Shown in pieces: positions 1-7,946 of a stretch of DNA of 28,541 nt. The position numbers and the translations under genes are program-made. Every line of letters starts with the position of its first letter. The stretch's first letter is position 1. The notes below the pieces were generated by a model, which saw only the letters and a program-made list of their open reading frames with translations, had not been told where the DNA came from and did not search any database. The DNA comes from JAPLZH01 sp964450345. Its GTDB lineage: Bacteria > Patescibacteriota > Minisyncoccia > Phycocordibacterales > PALSA-1337. The stretch lies in the NCBI GenBank assembly GCA_964450345.1, contig CAYVEL010000009.1, positions 1 through 28,541 on the forward strand, given 5' to 3'.

Positions 1-2025
<2,025 letters not shown>

Positions 2026-2090
2026 TTAGGAAATCTAAAAACCACACTTTAAAATACTTACATAATTACCTTTTATTTAACTTATTAACC

Positions 2091-2112
2091 CTATTCAGTT
2101 TTCAAAATTCTC
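2091..2112 (-). promoter_or_regulatory. boxA-like antitermination site in the 23S leader
   Basis: On the minus strand the leader reads TTTTGAAAACTGAATAG about 70 nt before the mature 23S. This resembles the TTTGAAAACTG-type element found before 23S genes in Firmicutes and treated as a boxA-like Nus-factor site. A Nus role here is inference from similarity and position. Confidence 0.45.
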
Positions 2113-2126
2113 TTCCCCTCTTTGTT

Positions 2127-2149
2127 AAAAAAAATACCGCTCGCGCGGC
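2127..2149 (-). terminator. Short GNRA-type hairpin followed by eight T in the 23S leader
   Basis: On the minus strand, CCGC-GCGA-GCGG forms a four-base-pair stem (five with a flanking G-U pair) closed by a GCGA tetraloop. It is followed by TA and eight T. It lies between the predicted 23S promoter and the boxA-like site. It could be a weak intrinsic terminator overcome by antitermination, or simply a leader hairpin. The stem is short, so terminator function is uncertain. Confidence 0.35.
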
Positions 2150-2222
2150 AACTAGAAGAACATTTAAGTTCAGCTAATTACCGTTTAAACTTATAATTTC
2201 TTAACATAAGGAAGTGATATGC

Positions 2223-2250
2223 ATTATATATGAAGCAGTTTTAAAGTCAA
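2223..2250 (-). promoter_or_regulatory. Predicted 23S rRNA promoter (TTGACT-16-TATAAT)
   Basis: On the minus strand TTGACT (2245-2250) is followed after 16 bp by a perfect TATAAT (2223-2228), with AT-rich sequence upstream that could act as an UP element. Transcription would start near 2216 and give a leader of about 190 nt. This supports independent transcription of the 23S gene. Confidence 0.65.
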
Positions 2251-2371
2251 GCATTTTATACAAGATAATATAGTGTTTATCATATCAACTAATACATACT
2301 CTAAAATACGGCCTGAATAATGGTTAAAATAACAGGCAATATAAATATTAATTGAATTTTAGACCACAAAT

Positions 2372-2412
2372 AAACAAAAAACTCTCTGCTATTTGCAGAG
2401 AGTTTTTTGTTT
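2372..2412 (-). terminator. Intrinsic terminator after the MscS-like gene
   Basis: Perfect 18-bp inverted repeat (2372-2389 with 2395-2412) around a 5-nt loop. The core is ACTCTCTGC/GCAGAGAGT, extended by a paired A-tract and T-tract (AAACAAAAAA / TTTTTTGTTT). It sits 15 bp past the stop of the gene at 2428-3114. The symmetric A/T arms let it act in both directions, so it also isolates the 23S gene from upstream transcription. Confidence 0.9.
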
Positions 2413-2427
2413 CTAATTAAATAAATA

Positions 2428-3114
2428 CTATCTACTAGATATATTGTGTTTAATTTTTTCTAGAATTTCTTTAGCAACATCTTTTCCTCCGATACCGAAT
2501 GAAAGACCTAGAGCTAATGCTAGAGCAAAAACAACTCCTGTAATAATAGTCTGAATAATAGGAGCTACAATTCCTAGCTGATACATAACAGTCATGATAG
2601 CTGCTATCCAGATTGACCACTTAGCTACAGCACCTAGAAGGTGTGAATTACCAAGACTTGTAGCCTTTGAACCAGCAACAATGAACTTCTCAGCAACACC
2701 AGCTACTACAGCTGCTACAAGTAGCATTAGAACTGCTACGATAACCTTTGGTAAGTATTCAACAACCATACCCTGTAGGAATGAGTTAACATCATTCAAT
2801 CCAACAATACCAAGTGAGAACATTAGGAACACAACTATAATAAACCACTTAACTAGTCCACCAATAAACTTTCCTGAGTTTAGATTGTAACCAGTCTTCT
2901 TAACTATTTCATCTAGTCCTGATGACTTAAGTAGAGTATCTACCTTTAATGAAACAAAGATCTTCTCAATAAGAGATGCTACTAATGATGCAATAATCCA
3001 TCCTATAGCAAATAGAATCACTGCTATTAAAATAAGAGGCAATACTGTAATAACACCACCCCATAGATCTGAAAGTGATGCATTGAAGTTATTTGCCAAG
3101 CTTGAAATTGTCAT
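2428..3114 (-). CDS. MscS-like / TM-helix repeat membrane protein
   Basis: 228-residue integral membrane protein with about five hydrophobic segments (roughly residues 18-46, 80-105, 118-145, 160-185 and 187-210). The last one runs into ALGLSFGIGGKDVAKEIL, which resembles the pore-helix and early beta-domain junction of small-conductance mechanosensitive channels. The rest matches the paired 'conserved TM helix' architecture found in many CPR genomes. It lacks the large cytoplasmic MscS beta and alpha/beta domains, so calling it a working channel is inference. No Shine-Dalgarno is seen before the ATG. A strong bidirectional terminator follows. The 130-bp gap to the upstream gene stop at 3246 contains no clear terminator. 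Confidence 0.75.
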   Translation of the reverse strand: MTISSLANNFNASLSDLWGGVITVLPLILIAVILFAIGWIIASLVASLIEKIFVSLKVDTLLKSSGLDEIVKKTGYNLNSGKFIGGLVKWFIIVVFLMFSLGIVGLNDVNSFLQGMVVEYLPKVIVAVLMLLVAAVVAGVAEKFIVAGSKATSLGNSHLLGAVAKWSIWIAAIMTVMYQLGIVAPIIQTIITGVVFALALALGLSFGIGGKDVAKEILEKIKHNISSR

Positions 3115-3245
3115 ACTTCTTAGAATAAATTAACTAATAATAAACTTATATAGTTAATTATATCATTAAGGATATGTACCCATAAGCCCTTTGGGGACAA
3201 CTTAATTATTCGAAACAGCTAAACAAATGGCTTAAAAACAATGTT

Positions 3246-3869
3246 TTATGATTCGATATTTAACTTATTAATTAATGTCTTATGTGGAAAATCAATAACA
3301 TCACGAACTAATTTATCAAATAAACTCATTCGATACATGAATTCTGGTGTCTCAAAAGCAGAATATCTGATCTCACGTCCAATTTCTGCCTCCATCTGAC
3401 GAATCATAGATTCTAAACGTGGAATCTTTAGACTATCGCCCACCACAAGCATATCCACCCTACTCTCTGGATCTTGAATAAACACACCAGCCACTACAAA
3501 AAACTTAATTCTTCCAATAGTAGAAATTCTCTTAGTTAAATCATCATGCGAAGAAACGGTAGCCAAAGAAAAGAGATGTCTAAGGGCATCACCGTAGTGA
3601 AAATTCAAATCATATGTCCAACCTTTAAATTTCTTAGAGACCTTAACTTCCTTATCTTTTATCTTCTTAGTGACTTCTTTATTAAAATCCTTCTTCTTAA
3701 TACAGCCTATTTTTTCTAAAGAAATCATCTCTTTCTTTAAAGCTTTTTTATCTACTTTAGCGCGCACCGAAATATCATCTAAGTCAAAAACAGTATTATC
3801 ATTAAACAAAAACAGTCTAAGTAATTTAACTTTATTCTGACTGCCGAAAATTATTGAAAGTGTATCCAT
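3246..3869 (-). CDS. Winged-helix plus nucleotidyltransferase-fold protein, probably a regulator
   Basis: 207 residues. Residues 1-60 look like a winged helix-turn-helix (KVKLLRLFLFN, then a second helix and a basic recognition helix around 36-55). A lysine-rich hinge spans about 61-82. The C-terminal part (about 110-195) resembles the MNT-type nucleotidyltransferase fold, with hydrophobic strands FFVVAGVF and RVDMLVVGD and a closing ETPEFMYRMSLFD segment. The usual catalytic GS-x-D-x-D signature is degenerate: AGVF occupies the GS site and only one clear Asp precedes the strand. A catalytically dead, DNA-binding or ligand-sensing role seems more likely than transferase activity. The start is supported by an extended -10 (TGATAGAAT) exactly 6 bp upstream. 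It lies downstream of the rplL terminator. The function is not established. Confidence 0.6.
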   Translation of the reverse strand: MDTLSIIFGSQNKVKLLRLFLFNDNTVFDLDDISVRAKVDKKALKKEMISLEKIGCIKKKDFNKEVTKKIKDKEVKVSKKFKGWTYDLNFHYGDALRHLFSLATVSSHDDLTKRISTIGRIKFFVVAGVFIQDPESRVDMLVVGDSLKIPRLESMIRQMEAEIGREIRYSAFETPEFMYRMSLFDKLVRDVIDFPHKTLINKLNIES

Positions 3870-3875
3870 TTGGCT

Positions 3876-3884
3876 ATTCTATCA
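3876..3884 (-). promoter_or_regulatory. Extended -10 (TGATAGAAT), leaderless promoter
   Basis: TG-A-TAGAAT on the minus strand ends 6 bp before the ATG at 3869, so transcription should begin at or within a base or two of the start codon. No good -35 is visible, as is typical of extended -10 promoters. Confidence 0.55.
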
Positions 3885-3925
3885 AAGATTAGACTTAACA
3901 GAATATTGACGTATCTATTATTTAT

Positions 3926-3961
3926 AACTAAAAGAGCCACCTTACGGTGGCTCTTTTAGTT
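3926..3961 (-). terminator. rplJL operon terminator
   Basis: Perfect 16-bp stem (AACTAAAAGAGCCACC with its complement) and a TTAC loop, 15 bp past the rplL stop. The T-rich strand CTTTTAGTT follows the GC part, and the A/T arms are symmetric, so it may be bidirectional. Confidence 0.88.
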
Positions 3962-3975
3962 ACTGAGATAAAGTA

Positions 3976-4365
3976 TTATTTAAGTTCTACCTTTCCTCCT
4001 GCTTCTTCAATCTTCTTTTTGATTGCTTCTGCTTCATCCTTCTTAACACCATCCTTCAATAGAGATGGGGCTGCATCTACTAAGTCCTTAGCTTCCTTTA
4101 GACCTAGAGCTAGAGCATCCTTAACTACCTTGATAACGTTAATCTTGCTTGCTCCTGCGTCCTTTAGGTGAACTGCGAATGAGCTCTTCTCTTCAACTGC
4201 TGCTGCAGCTGTTGCTGGACCAGCTACTGCTACTGCAGCTGCTGATACACCGAATTTCTTTTCTAGAAGCTTTACTAATTCGTTAAGATCAAGAACTGAC
4301 ATCTGTTCGATAGAATCGACGATAGACTTGAACTTTGCTGGTATTTCTACGTTTGTTGGTTCCAT
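3976..4365 (-). CDS. rplL: Large subunit ribosomal protein L7/L12
   Basis: 129-residue stalk protein that recruits translation factors to the ribosome. It has the usual N-terminal dimerisation/L10-binding region (about 1-38, including VLDLNELVKLLEKKFGV), an Ala/Val-rich flexible hinge (about 40-58) and the C-terminal factor-binding domain (about 60-129) with KINVIKVVK, ALGLKEAKDLVDAAP and a Lys-rich end EAGGKVELK. It is slightly longer than the approximately 121-residue E. coli protein. It follows rplJ after 85 bp containing a perfect 18-bp AT-rich palindrome (4414-4431), which may influence relative L12 output. No Shine-Dalgarno is visible. A strong terminator follows. Confidence 0.97.
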   Translation of the reverse strand: MEPTNVEIPAKFKSIVDSIEQMSVLDLNELVKLLEKKFGVSAAAVAVAGPATAAAAVEEKSSFAVHLKDAGASKINVIKVVKDALALGLKEAKDLVDAAPSLLKDGVKKDEAEAIKKKIEEAGGKVELK

Positions 4366-4413
4366 ATTATTTTTAATATTAATTTAACTTTTAAACTTTA
4401 TAACTTACTAACA

Positions 4414-4431
4414 TTCGAATTTAAATTCGAA
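4414..4431. repeat. Perfect 18-bp palindrome between rplJ and rplL
   Basis: TTCGAATTTAAATTCGAA is fully self-complementary and lies in the 85-nt rplJ-rplL spacer. As RNA it could fold into a small hairpin. It might stabilise rplL mRNA or act as a processing site, which would suit the several-fold excess of L12 over L10. The function is inference. Confidence 0.5.
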
Positions 4432-4450
4432 AGTATCTACACCGAAGTGT

Positions 4451-4945
4451 TTAAGCTGATTTCTTTTTTGAAACAGCATCCAAGGCGATAACAAGACCCT
4501 GAATTGGAGAATTGATAAGGTTGACGAACATTCCACGAAGAACATCCATTCCAGGAATAAGAGCGATCTCCATCATTTCTTCCTTAGACTTGAATTTTCC
4601 ATCGAAAACTCCACCTAAGATAGTTGGGAAACCATCTTTCTTACCCTTACCGAACAAATGTGTCTCACGAGCTGGAGCTGTAAGATCAGACGCATATACG
4701 AAACCTACCTCACCGGCAAGTTCTGGTATAGTACCTTCATAACCCTTAGACTCTAAAGCTTTCTGTGCAACGCTCTTCTTAGCTACATAGTAACCAACAC
4801 CACTCTTCTTAAGAGTGCGTCTTAGTGCTGTAGCATCTGCAACCTTCATACCCTTAAAGTTTACGAAAACAATTGCTTTTGAGGCATCTGCTATCTTAGA
4901 AACTTTAGCGAATATTTCATTCTTTTGTGCTTTTGTAATTGCCAT
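4451..4945 (-). CDS. rplJ: Large subunit ribosomal protein L10
   Basis: 164 residues. L10 anchors L12 dimers to the 23S GTPase centre and commonly represses its own operon. The N-terminal RNA-binding domain shows the family pattern (KIADASKAIVFVNFKGMKV, then ALRRTLKKSGVGYYVAKKS). The C-terminal helix that carries L12 dimers is present but short (LINSPIQGLVIALDAVSKKK). It is the first gene of the rplJ-rplL operon. Upstream lie an attenuator hairpin, an L10-leader-like RNA and a TTGACA promoter, so autoregulation by L10 or L10-L12 is likely. There is no Shine-Dalgarno before the ATG. Confidence 0.97.
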   Translation of the reverse strand: MAITKAQKNEIFAKVSKIADASKAIVFVNFKGMKVADATALRRTLKKSGVGYYVAKKSVAQKALESKGYEGTIPELAGEVGFVYASDLTAPARETHLFGKGKKDGFPTILGGVFDGKFKSKEEMMEIALIPGMDVLRGMFVNLINSPIQGLVIALDAVSKKKSA

Positions 4946-4960
4946 ATTTGGTAATTCACT

Positions 4961-4991
4961 AATAATAAAACGACCTTTAGGCCGGGTCGTT
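4961..4991 (-). terminator. Attenuator hairpin in the rplJ leader
   Basis: On the minus strand AACGACC and GGTCGTT form a 7-bp stem (4985-4991 with 4969-4975), followed by TTTTATTATT. It ends 15 nt before the rplJ start codon. Position and shape fit an intrinsic attenuator at the end of the L10 leader, probably controlled by L10 binding upstream. Confidence 0.6.
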
Positions 4992-5019
4992 ATAAAGATT
5001 CAAACCCAATTAAGGGCGG

Positions 5020-5074
5020 CAAAATGCCAGAATCTGAAGTAACCTCTGCAGGTCTTATTAGGATTTAACCCCAT
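5020..5074. repeat. 55-bp direct repeat, left copy at scaffold gap
   Basis: The 55 bases before the N run are identical to the 55 bases after it (5175-5229). An exact overlap abutting a fixed-length gap is the signature of two contigs sharing a de Bruijn k-mer that were scaffolded but not merged. It is probably one real copy, not a biological duplication. Confidence 0.85.
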
Positions 5075-5174
5075 NNNNNNNNNNNNNNNNNNNNNNNNNN
5101 NNNNNNNNNNNNNNNNNNNNNNNNNNNNNNNNNNNNNNNNNNNNNNNNNNNNNNNNNNNNNNNNNNNNNNNNNN
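5075..5174. other. Scaffold gap (100 N)
   Basis: Exactly 100 N flanked by identical 55-mers inside the L10 leader. The true gap is probably negative (an overlap), with no sequence missing. Confidence 0.95.
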
Positions 5175-5229
5175 CAAAATGCCAGAATCTGAAGTAACCT
5201 CTGCAGGTCTTATTAGGATTTAACCCCAT
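5175..5229. repeat. 55-bp direct repeat, right copy at scaffold gap
   Basis: Identical to 5020-5074; see the left copy. It contains the GACCTGCAGAGGT part of the L10 leader on the minus strand. Confidence 0.85.
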
Positions 5230-5256
5230 TGCCTGCCGTCTTCGGCCTTAATTAAC

Positions 5257-5285
5257 ATACTAAACTATTAAATAACCAGTGTCAA
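5257..5285 (-). promoter_or_regulatory. Predicted rplJ promoter (TTGACA-17-TAGTAT)
   Basis: Minus strand: a consensus TTGACA (5280-5285), 17-bp spacer, TAGTAT (5257-5262). Initiation near 5250 places the L10 leader at the very 5' end of the transcript, which supports the call. Confidence 0.65.
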
Positions 5286-5299
5286 CAGAATTTATCTTA

Positions 5300-5467
5300 C
5301 TATTTAGAATCAGAAGCATTAACAGTATTACTTCCCTTATTATCTAACTCATAACGATTGATCAATATATATACGAATAGACTTGCGGAAATTATGAACA
5401 TGAATCCGATTAAAAACTTAAAGAAATCTGAAGACTTACTATTAACTGAATTGTTATTATTATTCAT
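5300..5467 (-). CDS. Small single-pass membrane protein, function unknown
   Basis: With the start chosen here the product is 55 residues: an Asn-rich N-terminus (MNNNNNS), one hydrophobic helix (about 15-37, FFKFLIGFMFIISASLF) and a polar tail. A longer reading from 5512 would add 15 residues. I prefer the ATG at 5467 because a perfect TATAAT ends 6 bp upstream of it, inside the longer reading, so the longer form would not be transcribed from that promoter. The gene sits just past the surface-protein terminator and before the rplJ promoter. No homologue is recognised. Whether it is translated is uncertain, but the promoter placement and clear membrane helix argue for it. Confidence 0.5.
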   Translation of the reverse strand: MNNNNNSVNSKSSDFFKFLIGFMFIISASLFVYILINRYELDNKGSNTVNASDSK

Positions 5468-5473
5468 ATATAC

Positions 5474-5479
5474 ATTATA
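5474..5479 (-). promoter_or_regulatory. Perfect -10 (TATAAT), leaderless promoter
   Basis: TATAAT ends 6 bp before the ATG at 5467 on the minus strand. No convincing -35 is seen. Confidence 0.5.
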
Positions 5480-5510
5480 CCGAAAATCTTCAAAAAATTC
5501 ATTTTTAAGC

Positions 5511-5544
5511 AAACAAAAAACCGCCCGAAGGCGGTTTTTTGTTT
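5511..5544 (-). terminator. Terminator of the surface-protein gene
   Basis: Perfect 15-bp stem with a CGAA tetraloop: AAACAAAAAACCGCC pairs with GGCGGTTTTTTGTTT. It lies 17 bp after the stop of the gene at 5562-7499 and has the same A/T arms as the terminator at 2372-2412. Confidence 0.92.
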
Positions 5545-5561
5545 CTTAACTACAATATATT

Positions 5562-7499
5562 CTACTGTAGGTAAACTCTTTCGTCAGATAACTTTGTACC
5601 GTCAGAAAGTTTTAGATCTGATAGACCAGCTGTGAATACTGTGTAATCACCAACTGAGCTAGAATCTGTTGAACCGAACAATACGCTTGATAGAGCAACA
5701 CCGAAGTTACCGGCTGTTCCTGCTGCAAGACCATTGTTCAAAGTAATCTTAACTGTGAATGTCTCTGTTGATCCAGAAGTTACTAAGTAAGAGTAATCCT
5801 GTAGATCAGCTGTTGAGCTCAACTGTGTTGAAGCTGCACCAGAGTATGTATCACCAGTCATAGTGAATCTTACACCCTTGTTGTTTGATGTAGATGTAGC
5901 TGCACTGTTTAGGATGTATGCATCCTCACCGAATGCTGTAACATCGAACTTAACAGTTATGTCTGCAACTGAACCAACGTTTGTTGAGTCAGCATCTCTT
6001 GTTGAAGAGATAGTTACGTTCTTTAGAACTAGACCAATACCATCAGCATAGAATGTCTGGTTTTCACCAACAACTGAACCTGTAAGCTTTGAAGTTCCTA
6101 GAGTATCACCCTGTGAATCTTCAGCGTCAATAGCATCAACGTTTCCTGATGTGAAATCAGCCTTTAGAGAATCACCGTTAGCAAATGTAACTGCGTCTCC
6201 TGAAGTTGTAACAACATTTTCTACGTCAACCTTAACTGTAAGCTTTGTTGTCTCATCCTTAGCTAGATCTAGGTTTAGATCTGTGAATGTGATAACACCT
6301 GTGTTTGAGTTAAGAGCTGTAGCTGACTGTGAGTCAAGCTCCTTTGAACCCTGGTATAGGTAAACTCTCTTAACAACGTTCTTTACCTGAGCTGTTGATG
6401 AAGAAAGAGTAAGAGTCACTGGAATGTCATTGATGACAAGGTCAGAACCCTTAGCTTCTAACTTAGCAACTGCTAGAACAACACCTGTTGTTGAATCTGT
6501 ATCACTAGCTTCAACTGTAGCTGCCTTAGGTGAAGATGTGTCCTTTGTAACCTTTAGTTCAACACCTGATAACTGACCAACTGAGAATGTCTCAGCAATG
6601 TTATCTGAAGAAGAAACATAAGTATCGCTGATACCTGCACCGTCGATAGCACGAATTCCATTTTCAGGAATCTCTACTGACCATGTATTACCATTGTCTG
6701 CTGAATCGATAGCATCAACAGCATTTACTACTACGTAAATTTCTGCTGTTTCATCCTTAGTAACAACTGACTTTAGACCTGTGAAACGAGCTGAGTAAAG
6801 ATTGTTATCCTTACTTAGGTCTGAAGCATCCATAGTAGCTACCTTCTTTCCATCAATCATAAGAGAGATAGAATCGAAGTAACGAGTAGGTCTCTTGCTA
6901 CCAGAACCTGTGTTTGTTAGATCAACATCAACACGAGTGATTGTAACATCAGAATCCTTAGCTTCTACTTCTGCACCTAGAACCTTCTGATTTGTGTCAC
7001 CTTCCTCGATAGTGCTTTCTACACCACCTAGAGTGTCGATATTCTTTAGCTGTCCTTCCTCACCTGAAGTTACTACTGGAGTAACTGGAGTTGTAGGAAC
7101 TACTACTGCTACTGAACCTGCGTTCAACTTAGCAAGAGTCATAGGACCAACATAACCTGTAGCTGAGATACCATTCTTAGCCTGGTAAGCTGCTACTGCA
7201 GCCTTTGTAGCTGGACCGAAGTAACCTGTTGGAGCAGCAACGTTTAGGAAACCACCCTTAATAAGTACTGTCTGTAGTGCGCTAACATCAGCACCTGAAG
7301 CACCTACACCTAGCTGTCTTGTTAGAGAAGCAGCTGGAGTTGCAGGAGTTGCAAGAGCTCTGATAGAAGCAGCCTGAGCACCTGACAAACCTAGAGCAGA
7401 AACGATAGCTTCTGCTTCAGCAGCTGTCATAGCGCTTACGCTCTGAGCACCAACGAATACGCTTAATGCGACAACGCTGGCTAGAAAAAATTTCTTCAT
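5562..7499 (-). CDS. Secreted peptidoglycan-binding, beta-rich surface protein (S-layer candidate)
   Basis: 645 residues. A Sec signal peptide covers about 1-23 (MKK, hydrophobic core, SVSA before the cut). Residues 59-127 form a PG_binding_1 domain (VSALQTVLIKGGFL, GYFGPATKAAVAAYQAKNG, GYVGPMTLAKLN), expected to bind cell-wall peptide or glycan. A Pro/Thr/Val linker (129-144) leads into about 500 residues rich in Thr, Ser, Val and Asp with alternating-strand patterns, resembling stacked Ig-like or adhesin domains. No sortase motif or C-terminal membrane anchor is visible, so attachment is probably through the N-terminal domain. A strong promoter, a 340-nt structured 5' UTR and a strong terminator suggest an abundant monocistronic mRNA, which fits an S-layer or outer-coat protein. 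That role is inference. Confidence 0.75.
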   Translation of the reverse strand: MKKFFLASVVALSVFVGAQSVSAMTAAEAEAIVSALGLSGAQAASIRALATPATPAASLTRQLGVGASGADVSALQTVLIKGGFLNVAAPTGYFGPATKAAVAAYQAKNGISATGYVGPMTLAKLNAGSVAVVVPTTPVTPVVTSGEEGQLKNIDTLGGVESTIEEGDTNQKVLGAEVEAKDSDVTITRVDVDLTNTGSGSKRPTRYFDSISLMIDGKKVATMDASDLSKDNNLYSARFTGLKSVVTKDETAEIYVVVNAVDAIDSADNGNTWSVEIPENGIRAIDGAGISDTYVSSSDNIAETFSVGQLSGVELKVTKDTSSPKAATVEASDTDSTTGVVLAVAKLEAKGSDLVINDIPVTLTLSSSTAQVKNVVKRVYLYQGSKELDSQSATALNSNTGVITFTDLNLDLAKDETTKLTVKVDVENVVTTSGDAVTFANGDSLKADFTSGNVDAIDAEDSQGDTLGTSKLTGSVVGENQTFYADGIGLVLKNVTISSTRDADSTNVGSVADITVKFDVTAFGEDAYILNSAATSTSNNKGVRFTMTGDTYSGAASTQLSSTADLQDYSYLVTSGSTETFTVKITLNNGLAAGTAGNFGVALSSVLFGSTDSSSVGDYTVFTAGLSDLKLSDGTKLSDERVYLQ

Positions 7500-7839
7500 A
7501 ATTTGATAATAAGTTTTTACGCGACATCTCCTAACTATTAATAAAAACTTTCGGAGGTCGCTCTATTAAGATGTGACTTTTTAAGGTATTAACCTTTTTG
7601 TCACATTTAACTACTTACATTCCCTAAACCTTATTTTCGACAAGGCCTAGAGAGTAGTTAACGAATGATAATGGACACGCGGAAATACTATCGTGGTGGG
7701 ACAATTCTGTTATTACTGAATTATTAAAATTTCAAAGTTCCGGACTTCTTTCGTTAACAGGTTTAATCTGTATATAAAGATTATATAACTTACACCTGTA
7801 TATTAAAAGAATGCTTGTGGATAAGTGCTTTATCCAGGC
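7500..7839 (-). promoter_or_regulatory. Long structured 5' UTR of the surface-protein gene
   Basis: This 340-nt stretch lies between the predicted start site near 7839 and the ATG at 7499. I see no open reading frame worth calling. It holds three hairpins on the minus strand. The first is at the extreme 5' end (TGGATAA-loop-TTATCCA, 7818-7836). The second is a two-tier hairpin at 7571-7606 (ATGTGAC arms with an inner AAGGT/ACCTT). The third is at 7521-7561 (GCGAC and CTCC arms), ending about 20 nt before the ATG; its 3' arm contains the only AGGAG nearby. A 5'-terminal stem-loop and long UTR are typical of stable, abundant envelope-protein mRNAs. Translational control by the third hairpin is possible but unproven. 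Confidence 0.5.
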
Positions 7840-7845
7840 CGTATA

Positions 7846-7874
7846 ATAATACACCCTTATACCCCCAAAGTCAA
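7846..7874 (-). promoter_or_regulatory. Predicted surface-protein promoter (TTGACT-17-TATTAT)
   Basis: Minus strand: TTGACT (7869-7874), 17-bp spacer, TATTAT (7846-7851). A second possible -10 (TATAAT) lies downstream near 7770, without a strong -35. Confidence 0.6.
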
Positions 7875-7895
7875 TCTAAAGCTTATGGCTAACCA

Positions 7896-7946
7896 TATAA
7901 ACAATAAAGACCTATATAAATAAAGGTTTATTTGGAATTGTTTATA
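7896..7946 (-). terminator. AT-rich inverted repeat at the end of the winged-helix gene
   Basis: Perfect 10-bp arms TATAAACAAT (7896-7905) and ATTGTTTATA (7937-7946), with the stop codon (7928-7930) between them. The stem is AT-only and lacks a T-tract, so it may be an mRNA 3'-end structure rather than an efficient terminator. Confidence 0.3.

Larger units (their letters stand above)
4946..5250 (-). promoter_or_regulatory. L10 leader (rplJ 5' UTR), interrupted by an assembly gap
   Basis: On the minus strand the transcript from about 5250 reads GGCCGAAGACGGCAGGC, then TTAAATCC, then GACCTGCAGAGGT. This is the conserved pattern of the L10 leader RNA, where CCGAAGACNGCAGG pairs with CCTGCNGAGGT around a kink-turn-like site bound by L10. 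The 100-N gap falls inside the element, but the sequence on both sides is the same 55-mer. Collapsing the gap gives one continuous, sensible leader of about 150 nt. It ends in the attenuator at 4961-4991. L10 autoregulation is known for this family; here it is inferred from the motif. Confidence 0.75.

Noticed and set aside
2026..2427. Spacer tRNAs upstream of 23S
   Set aside because: The 400-bp region is AT-rich and has no tRNA-like arms. It is explained by the leader, promoter and terminator.
5020..5229. 55-bp tandem repeat as a biological duplication or attachment site
   Set aside because: The copies abut a fixed 100-N gap and are identical, as expected for an assembly overlap.
7499..7533. 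Possible upstream reading frame starting at the AGGAGATG before the surface-protein gene
   Set aside because: The spacing between AGGAG and ATG is too short. The frame overlaps the real start and encodes nothing recognisable.
7812..7836. TGTGGATAA (a perfect DnaA-box complement) as a sign of a replication origin
   Set aside because: It is a single copy forming one arm of the 5' UTR hairpin. There is no cluster of boxes and no dnaA or dnaN nearby.
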